From Coix lacryma-jobi var. lacryma-jobi (Eukaryota > Streptophyta > Magnoliopsida > Poales > Poaceae), in NCBI GenBank assembly GCA_009763385.1, contig CM019823.1, positions 31,089,845 to 31,153,844 on the forward strand: a stretch of DNA of 64,000 bases. Reading direction: 5' to 3'. This document shows, piece after piece, positions 30,752 to 41,631 of the stretch; position 1 is the first letter of the stretch; each line of letters opens with the position of its first letter. Below the pieces are notes generated by a model. That model saw only the letters and a program-made list of their open reading frames with translations, ran no database searches and was not told the origin of the DNA. The translations under genes and the position numbers were made by a program.

Positions 30752-33372
30752 CATGTACGTCGCCGCGTCCTGCACACGGAGCCACACGGAGTACACCGAG
30801 TCGAAGACGCAGCGCCTAACAGGCCGAGTCCAACGCGCGGTGCCCACCTGCTACAGTAACAGAGAAGGATCACGACGCCCGGCCCGCCGCGGCGGTGGCA
30901 TCGCCGCCGGCTTCCTGTGGGGCGGCCTCGCGTGCTGCTGCGTCGGCGCGGTGTGCTACCTACAGGGGAGGAGCCATGCTCAGTACGTATTATTCCTACG
31001 GACGGCCTCCTCCGGATCGAGTCCGCCCCTGCCTGCACTGCAAGCTTTTCCGCCTGTGGATTACTCATCGACGACTCTCTGCCGTCCTGCGTCGTCGTCG
31101 TGGTGGTGGTCGCTGGGGGGTTCCTTCTTCTTCCTTGTGCTGAAACTAAAGCATGGCTGCTTGCTTCGTGTGTGCAGGAGCGCCGACGACCTGCGATCGG
31201 CGCGCCGGTTCTGCCGCGTCTCTGATCTGTGTGAGTACGCCGATCGAATTCCCGTCGCCGATGCTTGTTTGTTTATTTCGCTAGCGATGAGCTTGCGACT
31301 TTTCTTGGTGATCAGCTAAGATCGCGGCTAATTTACTTGCTGCTCATATATATGCATTATTAGAGGTTTTATGCCTGAATATCCCAGCGTCGTTGACAGA
31401 ACTAGTAAACCATAAGTCCGTAACCTCTGTTGATCGACCATCAAACCAACCTGTTTTAGACTGGTAGGGAACGTAAGTTTCAGGTGCCACCTGCTATAAC
31501 CTAATTAACCAGGAGCTTGATTTTTTGTAATTCGTTAGTTTGTGTCCTAAAGAGTGCGATGTCCCCACTTCTGACACTAATACCGTACTGGTATTTGCTA
31601 ATACTTATCTTTTATATCTTTTAAGCAAGAACAGTCTGGTTGGCATGTTAGAAGACAGATTCAGTGGTCTAATTATCTGAGCAGCACCAGCCTACTCTGA
31701 CTTTATGTGGACTCTGTAATATGCTTTTTTGTATTGGCATACCTGGCTATCCTCTATGTGCTAAATTATTTCCGTTGTTAGCTCCTGATGCTGGAATGTT
31801 GTTGGTTTTGCTCTACAACCATGTGTGTAATGAGACATTAGTTTCTCAGTACAGATTAAGTATGTACCCCAAATTGAGTTTTTCGTAATGTAGGTTTGGA
31901 ACTACTGGGAGCTTACATAGTTACACCTAGGTTTGTTTAAATTATTTGATGGTATACTGCGTATTATTCTTGGTCAAGTATATAGGTCCCTTTCTTTTAA
32001 TTTTTTTCGTTCTTATACTATCTGTATTTGACAGCTATGACACTGGCCGCCTCATCCGGATACCTTCCTCTTGTAACTATCTCCGGAAGAGTTGGATCAG
32101 ACAGATCGATCATAGGTGAACAGAGTGGTCAGGAGGCTGCAATTATAGTAAACGATGTACCTACTGATTTCACAATAAGCCTACTATCTTTGTTGAAGAT
32201 GTCTTCGCCTTCTTGTGCTTTCAGTAACGTCTCTGCCATTTTTTGTAGGTAAGTCAGATCTTCTTGAAGAAGCTGAAGAGCAGGAAGGATGTCAAGGAAT
32301 ACATAGTGGTGAAGAAGACAGAGGAGAAAGATGGCACTGAACACTTACTGCTCAAGAAGAAGGATAATGGTGATCCTGAACAGTGGGTACGATGTTCTGA
32401 GAAAATATCTTCGAAAAGAAAAGAGGTTCCTTGGTATCTGGTAATTTGCTGCGACTACCTCTAGCTTGATGATTGCGATGCTGATGCAAATAATTTCAGG
32501 CGGTTTATCTGTAGACATAGATTTATGCTTGTGAATTATATTCATCCACAAATAATTTATGGCGCTTTATATTTCATTGTTTTGTTTCCACACTCTCCAC
32601 TGTCTACTGCCTACTCTTATCTTCTTTTGAGCATGTAAGTGGTACAGTATCTATCATGTGAGAATCCGGCTATAAAAATTTCCGATTTAAATTATTCTCT
32701 GATATCTTGCTTTTACTAGGATGATGGTACTGGCCGTTTGGAGATTATCAGTAGCATAGATGGTTCTCTTTTGTCCCTCGCAAGTGTGGATTTTGAGAAG
32801 CAACCTCATTCATGTGGATGTGAATGCTCAATCAAGGTCGGCCAACATAACATAAACTGTATGTTCTAATTGTTGGAAGGATGTTTGTAATATACTTTTC
32901 TGCAGATACTTGGACTAAAGCGAACTGAGTGGATTCTTCCAATCGGTGATAAGTTAACTGTTGTTGGCGAGGTAACACTCATAAATTCTCTTAGTTGGGT
33001 AGAAATGTGTTGGTTGACCTGCGGGGGGAGTCTTCTATTTTGTCATGTTTATAGTCTAATTTTGGTATTTTTCATTCATGTAATTGGAACAGGCTGTCAA
33101 ACTTAAGTCTGGTAAAATTCTGATTCAACGTCCAACAAATGGTGGACCGTTTCGTGTCTCAAGAAATAGCATTGATAAAATTATTTCAAATCTTGGGAGT
33201 GACACGAGGTACCAATACGCTTCAGAATATTTTGGTCCCTTTGCTTCTGAAACATTGTTGCATGCTCTAAAGCCACTTGTTTTTCAACAGGTTGTGCAAG
33301 ATTTGGGCTGTGACGTTTGCGGCTTCTGGCGCACTGCTTCTTGGAGTCGGAGGCTATGCGGCAATGTGCTGA
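30752..33372 (+). CDS. GIDE-domain protein related to MULAN/SP1 E3 ligases, RING not found
   Basis: Eight exons in consistent phase: ?-30982, 31178-31230, 32035-32147, 32249-32440, 32720-32836, 32906-32971, 33093-33208, 33291-33372. First membrane segment IAAGFLWGGLACCCVGAVCY, then YLPLVTISGRVGSD, KEVPWYL joined to DDGTGRLEI, KLTVVGE, QRPTNGGPF, and a second membrane segment AVTFAASGALLLGVGGYAAM before TGA. This is the layout of organelle outer-membrane MUL1/SP1 proteins (family knowledge), but the C-terminal RING finger is absent and not seen to ~33.9 kb, so ligase activity is not supported. The start is uncertain: no ATG directly precedes the first membrane segment; in-frame ATGs lie at 30752 and 30684. 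A broken partial copy is at 11550. Confidence 0.72.
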
Positions 33373-34022
33373 GAAAAAGGCAGTACCTCTGGCTGTGTAG
33401 TTGACAATTTTGGGCAACCAAACTGACCTTCAATTAGTTGTATCATATCAAGCTGCCAGGCACTAAGTAGCACGTTCTTTCACTCTAGCTTATCTGATTT
33501 TTTAACATGACCACCAGTTATGTTTTGATATCTGTGTGGCCCCTGTTACAGTTTCTGAACTGGAGTTAATCTTCAGTGAACTATTTTTGTTCATTGGCTC
33601 ATTGCAGAGCCAGAGTTACTCCATGTGCTGTATCCATAACACTTGGTAAATGGTAACGAAGTATACAGATTGTTGTGAGAACGTCGATACTTTGTACGTA
33701 TAGTGGTTAGGCGCAGGAAAAGTAGTTATTCGCCTCTGAACCTGTTGGCGGCAAGAGGTATTCTGTTATAGAGGTTGGCGCACTAATTTTTTTTTTCTCT
33801 GAAAGTTTTGCTGCCACGCAATTTGTTTAGTAAATTAGTTTTAACATGATGTAAAAGCAGATTCTTTTTTTTTCTGGGGAATGTGATGCCGCTTCTCGTC
33901 GGTTCATAGAAGTTCACTTTAGTTTGTGCGCAGAGCATCAGTTGAAAAGAACGGACATAAACTGCACTGGAGTTGCTTGCATCTGGTTCACGTCACCAGT
34001 GCTACCACCGCCGCCATTTGCC

Positions 34023-34029
34023 TATAAAA
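34023..34029 (+). promoter_or_regulatory. TATA box before the 34.1-kb gene
   Basis: TATAAAA 54 bases before the ATG at 34077, so RNA should start near 34053. This rules against the longer ORF beginning at 33924. Confidence 0.6.
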
Positions 34030-34076
34030 GTCGCAGTTCATTCTGCACTTCGGCGAGCGCTCCAAGTTCGTGTGTG

Positions 34077-34589
34077 ATGCAGGCAGACAAGGAGCCTGCA
34101 GCTGCCGCGGCCCCCGCCGCCGCCGGCAACAAGCCGCCGAGCTTCTGCGACAGGCTCCAGCGGGCCTTCCACGCCCGGCCGGCGTTCCGGCCCCTCCGCC
34201 GCCTCACCGTCCGCCACCAGGACGGCGGAGCTGCCAAGCCTGCCGGTGCCGGTGATGGAGCCAGCGCTGCGCCTGGGCCTGCTAAGCACAACGGCCCGCC
34301 ATTGCCGGCCGCGCCGCGGCATCTAACGCCGTCGCCGGCTCCGGCTGGCGGCGGCGCTCCCCCGGCCACAGCACCAGTTCCCGTGCGCTTACCAGCCGTC
34401 ACCATTAAGGTGGCGGCGGGCAGCGAGCTAACGGGGCCGCCGGTGCCTGTGCCTCCGCCGAACGTCACGGCGGGAATGGCGACAGCGGCGGATGCCAAGG
34501 CCGGGGCCGGGGACGTAGGCCAGCAGCAGCAAACCAAAGGGAAGACCAGGGTGGGGTCCAGGGTCCGCAAGGCGCTCTCGTCCAAGTAA
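34077..34589 (+). CDS. Uncharacterised Ala/Pro-rich basic protein (170 aa)
   Basis: One exon, ATG at 34077 to TAA at 34587-34589. I chose this start because a TATA box at 34023 would place the RNA start after the other in-frame ATG (33924). After an Ala-rich beginning comes a positively charged patch FCDRLQRAFHARPAFRPLRR (residues ~23-42), then a long low-complexity Ala/Pro/Gly region and a basic end (GSRVRKALSSK). No membrane span, signal peptide or known domain. Probably intracellular; no function proposed. The opposite strand is also open (187 codons), a by-product of GC-rich composition. Confidence 0.55.
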   Translation: MQADKEPAAAAAPAAAGNKPPSFCDRLQRAFHARPAFRPLRRLTVRHQDGGAAKPAGAGDGASAAPGPAKHNGPPLPAAPRHLTPSPAPAGGGAPPATAPVPVRLPAVTIKVAAGSELTGPPVPVPPPNVTAGMATAADAKAGAGDVGQQQQTKGKTRVGSRVRKALSSK

Positions 34590-34649
34590 TTAATAGAGAG
34601 GTGAACACAGTGGGATTTAGGAAGAAGTGGGATTTAGGAAGAAGTTAAG

Positions 34650-34924
34650 TCCCCGTTTGGATGCAGAGTATTTTTGAAGTATTGGAGAAATACTATGATT
34701 TTACAAAATACTTTGGTTTCTAGAAGCTACTGGGTGTTTGGATGCAATAAATCTTGTAGTCTTTAAAACCATGGTTTTGTCAAAACTGTAGCCTTTTTAG
34801 AGTTTTTAAAACTCCACTCATGACCTCTTTTTTCTAAACCACAGTTTTGTGTCTTTTTGGCTTACAAAACTACAGTTTTGTGATACTATAGTTTTTAAAA
34901 AACGCAACATCCAAACAAGCCCTA
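34650..34924. mobile_element. Nested MITE, CCAAACAAGCCC type
   Basis: Outer left end CCCCGTTTGGATGC at 34651; a second left end GGGTGTTTGGATGC at about 34725; shared right end GCAACATCCAAACAAGCCC at 34904-34922. One element probably sits inside a relic of another. It lies about 60 bp after the 34077 gene stop codon, so may be in its 3' UTR. Confidence 0.6.
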
Positions 34925-37900
34925 ATGACCGATCCTGGTCGTGTATGCAGACTGTACTAGTATGCAGCAGCGTTCCTTCCATTTGATGATGGATGTGGAC
35001 ATGTGGTTTAATTTGTCGTCTTTGTGAGACCCTTCAGATGATGGATGGGGATATATACATGTAGCAGATTGAGAAAAAACAATCTTTCTTATGACTTAAA
35101 GCGTCTCAAGAGTTCCTGATAAAGCCTTCCAATCTAAGATTTTTTGCAAGAATAGAAACAAAAATCCATCTCCAAGAGTTCTGAATACCACCTCTCAAAT
35201 GACCTAGTACATGTTGGTGGACTAAATGTTTTCACTTTTTTTTTCTTTCTCGCTCTTACCCTTTCCAACTTTCCCTGTCCCCGCCCCGTCTCAAAGCCTC
35301 AACGCATATTCTCCCCCCGTGTGCCTTTTTCCCTACACATTCAGTGAGCCAGACATAGATAGCTGCCCAAACTCTATTTCTGGTTGTGATTAGTCTACTT
35401 CAGGTAGTGGAGGCTAGTGATGACAAGGAGCAACCCTCTATTGGAGGTGTTGTCGCTGAGTTTGGGAAAGGTAGACACTGTTGTGTGACTCGAATTTGGT
35501 CGGTTTATGATCTCACGGCAACAGGCCAGCCCTAGCGTGTTAGATGCAATGGATGAATTGAAGGGAAAACGATGTGCAGAAAAGAGAAAGGGAACCTAGG
35601 TTCTCCCCTTTCTTTGACTTCATTTCTAAGAAAAAAATAATAAGAGAGGTGTAAAAAGGGATCTACTAGAGTAAGTTTTTTTTACCTTGATTCTTTATAG
35701 GATAGTTTTTAACGAAAAATGTTGTTTTCTTGTTAGGATGAAAATGCATTAATAGCCTCCATGTAAAGTTTCTTGTAGCACATTAACTAAGTTTCATCTT
35801 GTGCTCTCCGATGACTTAGGGACTAGACTTAGAAAAACTGATCCGATCAGAACCAACCGAGCTTGGTGCCTTGGTTTGGTCCGCAACTTCTATTAGACAT
35901 GGACATGACAGTGAAAAGCAAGCTAAAAAATGTCTGTCCGGTCTATGTCCTCAAAATCACATGTTCTAAACTTCTGGAACACGCGGGTATTGTATACTAG
36001 CATCCAGTTTCGAATTTGGCCAAAAAAAATAGCAGGCCCGATCATGCAGATGTTGACGAGCGTTGTTCTCTAACAAAAAAAATCCTAGGCTTTTTTTGTT
36101 CGGTCTATCTTGGCTCGACAAGTGGATGACTGAGAGAGTAGGTAGTTTTGAAGCTCTAGTGAAAAATATATGTGCATACAAAAGTATAAGTAGCAATTTG
36201 TAGTTCTAGAGAAGGATAGAAGAGAGGTGCATCATCTATGTGATGGTCAAGAGCTAGTGAATACGTTGCACAAGTAATAAGGAAATATATAAAATGTAGA
36301 CCATAATAGAGTAGATGATCGTCGCAATTAGTTGGTAGAGAATCGAAGAGCGAGGTGGTGGAACTTGGTGAAGGTAGGGTTTGAGTTCTCACATAAACAA
36401 ACTACATAATGTATAAGACGTTCAACCATGACTTACTAAAACCAGGGTTTTTTTTAAGTAAAATTACTATTTGATATGTGTTGATGAAACCTAGTCATGG
36501 GAGTCGATAGTTCTAAAGAAAGACAAAAAAAATATAGGATGTGTTTGGTTTGTTGGCTCTAACGTAGCTTGTCTAGGAATCTTAGTCGTATCGCAGACCT
36601 AGTTCTAGGGAACCAAGAGGCGTTTGATTGGTTGTGTGTGCTGTTGAGCCTGGTCAGAATGTGTTCGTGATTGTTTTGTTGTGCAAAGAGTATAGAATCG
36701 TCTCTTTCTTTAACTGGTATGTCTACCTCCTCTCAGACATTACATCAATCAAGTGAGGAGAGCGAGGACGAAGCCTGGCTTAGTAGAAACGGCCACCATG
36801 CTCGTTTCCACCTGGCCTGGCTAGACGGTTGTCGGTGTCCAGCTGGGGCAGGCTCTAGGATGTTAACAATGAACCAACCATGCAGGAAGTTGCATAACTG
36901 GGCCAATACATCATTAATATGAAAAATAGTAAAGTTGGTGTGTCACGCTAGTATAGATGATCGTTATAATAATGAGTTGGTAGAGAAGCGGGGTGGTGGC
37001 GCTTGGGCGGGGACAAGAAACAAAGGTAGGATTAGAGTTTCCAATGAATCTGAGCCATTAGGTAATGATCCAATGAATATAAAAAAAAATCAACTATTTT
37101 CAAGAGAAATATTATATTTTAAAAAGGTCATGGCCATTTTTATTCAGAATTGTTATTTGTCAACCGACTGATTTTGTTGCATCTATTAATCGAATTTTAA
37201 GCCATCCGATCGAACTCGTGGGGCACTATACGCGTCCAATCCGTCTCACGCTATAGGAAGGCTTCTACATCCTAGATCCCGACCCCGTAACGCTAGTACT
37301 CCGACGCCGCCGCGCCTCTGCTGCCCACCTGCAACGCCGCCGCTCACCTCGGGCGCTGCCTTTCTTGCTCGTTGGGGACGCCTCGTCCCAGTGCACATGG
37401 CCTGCCATCCTCGAGCTCGTATCCGCCTCTCCTGCAACGGCCCATGAGCTCGGCACCCCTTCTGCTCTGCTCAGCATGTGAACTCACCGACAACTCCCTT
37501 GCAACCCCAGGCCGACCGACTCCGCTTGTCGTCCCTTCTGCTCCGCTCAACGTGTCACGTGTGAGCTTGTCGACTGCTCCCTTGCGTCCCCAAGCCGGCC
37601 GGCCGCCGGTGTGTGACTCCTCGCGCTACCACTTGCCCTAGTGCTCCACTAATATCTGTATTTTTTTCTAAAATTTGTGAATAATTTGATGACATTTGTG
37701 AATAATTTGACATATATTTATCTGATATCTGAATTCATAGAAATAATTTATAATTTGTTTTGAAAATTTTGACATATATTTATATTATTTCTAATTTACA
37801 TCCGTTTCTGCAATAAATTACACTGATAGAATCATTCTAAATATAGTGACGAAGGCAAAGACGGTGTAAAATTCAGTTGCTAGCTAGGATGAGATAAAAC

Positions 37901-38055
37901 AACTGAATGTCACCTAGACGGTCCCTTTTTATTTGTACATAAATGCCTACCGGCTCAGGCCATAAACCCCTCCACCTTCATAAGCGCCCTGTGTTGTGTT
38001 TCTGCCCAGACGAAACCCGATTGCGAATCCCCTCACCTTGATCTCAGGCTCAGCA
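34925..38055. other. 3.1-kb intergenic region with a diverged direct repeat
   Basis: No supportable gene. A diverged direct repeat links 36310-36390 and 36953-37040 (TAGATGATCGT ... GTTGGTAGAGAA ... GGTGGTGG ... AGGTAGG). 37250-37640 is GC-rich with overlapping ORFs and no domain. 37920-38055 should hold the promoter and 5' UTR of the next gene. Confidence 0.45.
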
Positions 38056-39939
38056 ATGGCGCACTGCGTGAGTAATTCTTCTCCCCGCGTGGTTCCTTTG
38101 TACTGTATATACGATCTCGCTCACCGCATGGTTGGTTCCTTGGTACGATCTCGCTCGTCTGGTCTACCTACTACTACTTCTGCTGACCGCTGACGACGCG
38201 GCCCTTCGCCGTCGGCGGCGCATGTTGCTCTCTATGCGCGCAGGCCAGCGGCGGGTGGATCAAGCGGCTCCTCGCGGAGGACTTCTCCGCCAGCTGCAAG
38301 GAGGACCGCTTCTGCGTGCCCTGCGCCGCCGCCTTCTGCCACCACTGCTGCGGCGCGCACCACCGCGGCCAGGGCCACGAGGTCGTCGTCCGCGCCAAGG
38401 GGGCCCAGCAGACCGAACCCGGCGCGCGCGCGGCGCAGGGCCACTCCGGCGGCGGAAGCAGCAGCAGCAGGGGCAGGGACTCGTTCTGCGTGAGCTGCCG
38501 CGCAGGCTTCTCCGCCGCGCTGTGCGCGCACCACAGCCGCCACGACACCTTCCGCATCGACGTCTGCGAGGGCCGCTACTGCGCGCGCTGCACGGGCGCC
38601 GAGCCGTGGTTCCACCTGTTCGACGGCATCGAGGTACGCATTGTCATTTGTCAACCACCAACATGAAATCCTTCACGCACAACAATCAATTTATCTTCTC
38701 TACATACAGAATTCCGAACTTACCATTTTTGCATTACGGGTTTCTACTTTTAGACTATGATGAAAACTGGCCGGGGTAGCAATTCGCTAGATTAGTGTTG
38801 TTTGGTGTTAATATCGATACCCTTTCACATTTGTTTCGTTGCAATCGCACTCACCTTAACATCCGCATGTTTGTTGTAGTGGATTATTGGGGGCTTATTT
38901 GGATACACTCGTGTTCACCTCAATTTCACAAGTGTTGAAGTGGATTAGAGTGGAACTTAAGTTAAGTTCACTCTAATCCACTCCAACCCTCATGGATTAA
39001 GGTGGATATAAGTGCATGCAAACAAGGTCAAGATAAAAATTAGCTAATTTTCCGCTGTAATCTACCTTAATATATATAAATATGTAAATTGAGGTGAATA
39101 TGATCAAAAGAGTGTAGCCAAACAAAATCTTGGATGTTCTATAATGGGTTAATTTTCTAGCCTCCTATTTCTAGTTCTAACAAGGCCTAGGGAACCAATT
39201 GTTTATAGTTTCATAAAAGTTTATGAAAAGGTCCATGTATCTGGTCTGGATAGCCCATATATAGAAGAACACTGGTAAGAATAATGGTCGGTGCATTTGC
39301 TGGTTTCAGGAATGATTAGCGGCAACGTCCTAAATTTGTCGTCGAATTTAGAAAACATTCCCCGAACTCTAATATCATGACATACACATCTTAACTTTCA
39401 AAGACAGTGGAGACCCGCATATTAGGGGTTTTGAGAGTTAAGACTAAGATGTGTATGTTTTATTTGGTATTTGAGGTTGGGATATGTGTATTTTTTTTCA
39501 AATTGAGCAATAAGTTTAGGGCAAAATAGACTTGGACTCTAATTAACATAATTGATTGTTAATTTGGTGGTGTTTCATGGGTCCATTGAACCATTGATTT
39601 ATCAGTACTCGAACAAATCTGGAACCAAAATCCATGCAGGGTCTTGGCTGTACACTCCTGCTAGTATGATCTATCTACAGGATCCGTGAAATCAAACACC
39701 CACATCCCATATACATGCACCCAAACAACCTAGATTTCAGGAGCCTGTGGCCTGTGGTAGTTTTCCTTTTTTAAATTAAGACCAGTTTGTATTATTTTGT
39801 GTTCTAATGAATCGTGTTCGCTCTTCCTCTGTTCGGACTGTCTGTGCACGTGCAGGCTTACAATGACGAGAAGGGTCACATTCTGGTTCCGCTGCATCCT
39901 CGTCCTGGCTGTGGTGGGCGCTGTGGTGGGCGCAAGTGA
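38056..39939 (+). CDS. PLATZ-like Cys/His zinc-binding protein
   Basis: Three exons, all phase 0: 38056-38067 (four codons, MAHC), 38244-38633 (130 codons), 39856-39939 (27 codons and TGA); 161 residues. Exon 2 starts WIKRLLAEDFSASC and carries Cys/His clusters FCVPC..FCHHCCGAHH (~27-44), FCVSC..LCAHHSRH (~85-104) and CEGRYCARC (~112-120). The WIxxLL opening and Cys/His spacing resemble the plant-specific PLATZ zinc-binding family, although the usual PLATZ length and YVYxDVV motif are not matched, so membership is tentative. It ends GCGGRCGGRK. PLATZ proteins bind A/T-rich DNA; nucleic-acid binding here is inference. Intron 2 (1.2 kb) holds a MITE. Confidence 0.75.
38890..39127. mobile_element. 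MITE in intron 2 of the PLATZ-like gene
   Basis: GGCTTATTTGGATACACTCG at the left and GAGTGTAGCCAAACAAAATC at the right are imperfect inverted matches. The middle has a strong palindrome (GTGGATTAGAGTGGAACTTA with TTCACTCTAATCCACTCC). Confidence 0.55.
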
Positions 39940-40547
39940 GGAGGAGCTGGTTTGGCCCGGGGCACCGGTCGGCGAGCATGAAAATCTTAAATCTGCTCCG
40001 TACTGGCCGACTATGGCAACCGCTACTTGGCATTAGCGAGCTGTCAGCTAGGCGATAGGCTTCTGGAAACTGATCAGTTAACCAAACAGTATGCTGCTGC
40101 TTCTATTCAGATTCTGAGATTTTGCTGCTACCTGTTTGAATCTGGATATGTTGTTGTCTTTACTTCGTCGTAATGTCTGGTTGCTGAATACACTCTAGTA
40201 GGTGTGTTTGTTCACGGTCGGAGAATTTTCCCAGTCTATTAGCTATAAAAGGATACGGCGGCACACCTGAATGTGAATGCTCAGTCTATTAGTTATAAAA
40301 AGATTTAGTGGCACACCTGAATGTTTTTTCTTAGGGTTCTTTTTTTATAAATGGAGTCATCTCAGTCAAAGTCTGCCGAGCGAAGGAAGCTGTCGCCGGC
40401 GCAAAAAAAGTCCAGCAAACCACGCGTCCAAAGCAGACCGTCAGGGGGCGTACGGGTGGTCTATACGGGCGCGGGCTGCCATCCTCGCGCAGTTAAAGTC
40501 TTTTATTATTCTAGGTTTTGTCCTTTTTCTCAATAGGTTAGAACTTA

Positions 40548-40905
40548 GAGCATCTCCAGCAGTCTCTCAATCTCACCCCTCATCCTCATAAATCTGTCAT
40601 ATTGGAGGAGATGAGCTACTTTTCCTTCTCCCGCAGTTTCCCAATACCTCTCCCAATTTTTGGTGGCCACCAATATTTTGTCCATCTCCCCTCAAATGAA
40701 GGGGGAGTTGCATCTCCCCCAATAGCTAGGTCCCACCCCAAACTATCATCTCTCACCTTCTTTTCACCTCTAATATGACACATGAGTCCTATATATTGGG
40801 GGAGATTATTGGAGTAACATGTTTGATAAAGTCCAAAACTAATATTGGTACCCACCAATACCATTATATTGAGGGAGATATATTGGGAGACCGCTGGAGA
40901 TGCTC
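40548..40905. mobile_element. MITE, GAGCATCTCCAGC type
   Basis: 358 bp with ends GAGCATCTCCAGCAGTCTC and GAGACCGCTGGAGATGCTC, near-perfect inverted repeats. Internal TTGGTGGCCACCAATATT palindrome. No ORF. Confidence 0.8.
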
Positions 40906-41631
40906 CCTTCTTTCAGCAAAAAGCAGAGCTGATTGCTCAGCCGAGACCATAGTTGGCACTCCCAAATTTCTAGTCTTTATAAGCGGCATGCAGATAGTCA
41001 AATAAAAATTACTACGAAAGAGTCTGTTGACGCAGAGTAACCCAAGTATGGCACAAACTTCCTAAGTCGAATTATGTTTAACCAACTTTATATGATCTAT
41101 ATGACACCAAATAAGCACATTGTAAATTTATATATCTATTGGTACTAATTTAGTGTTACAAATATTGGTGCTCTTTTCAATAAATTTGGTCAAACTTAAA
41201 ACAGTTTTGATTTAATTTGGAATAGAGGGAATAGCATATCCTAGCGCATCCAAATTTGTTATAAGTTTTCATGACTAGTTGCATGTTGCTTTAAGTTCTG
41301 GAGACTGGATATTTTCCCAGTAGTATCGTCGATTCTACGTACTGTGACGCACAGTACACGCCACATTACAACGATTCAATTCTGTCTCCTTTCACTGTAA
41401 ATCATGGTCCCAAAAATCATATGTAGAATTCCTTCAAAAAAGACAATCCTTTTGCTATGGTCTCCTGAGACCAAAAACAAAACCCTCCAAAAAGACAACA
41501 ACTCCTGAAGGCTACATGTGCAATGCGATGATATACATGGTTTTGGTCTTGGCAATATATGGCTGACAAGTGCTAAAAGTCCTCCAGAAGGACACTCTTC
41601 CACTGCTAAACGGTAACTTGAAGCTTTTGGG
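40906..41631. other. Intergenic and 3' flank of the MO25-like gene
   Basis: No gene. About the last 250 bases are probably the 3' UTR of the minus-strand gene that ends at 41632. Confidence 0.4.

Noticed and set aside
33924..34076. Longer start for the Ala/Pro-rich protein (ATG at 33924)
   Set aside because: The TATA box at 34023 lies downstream of it.
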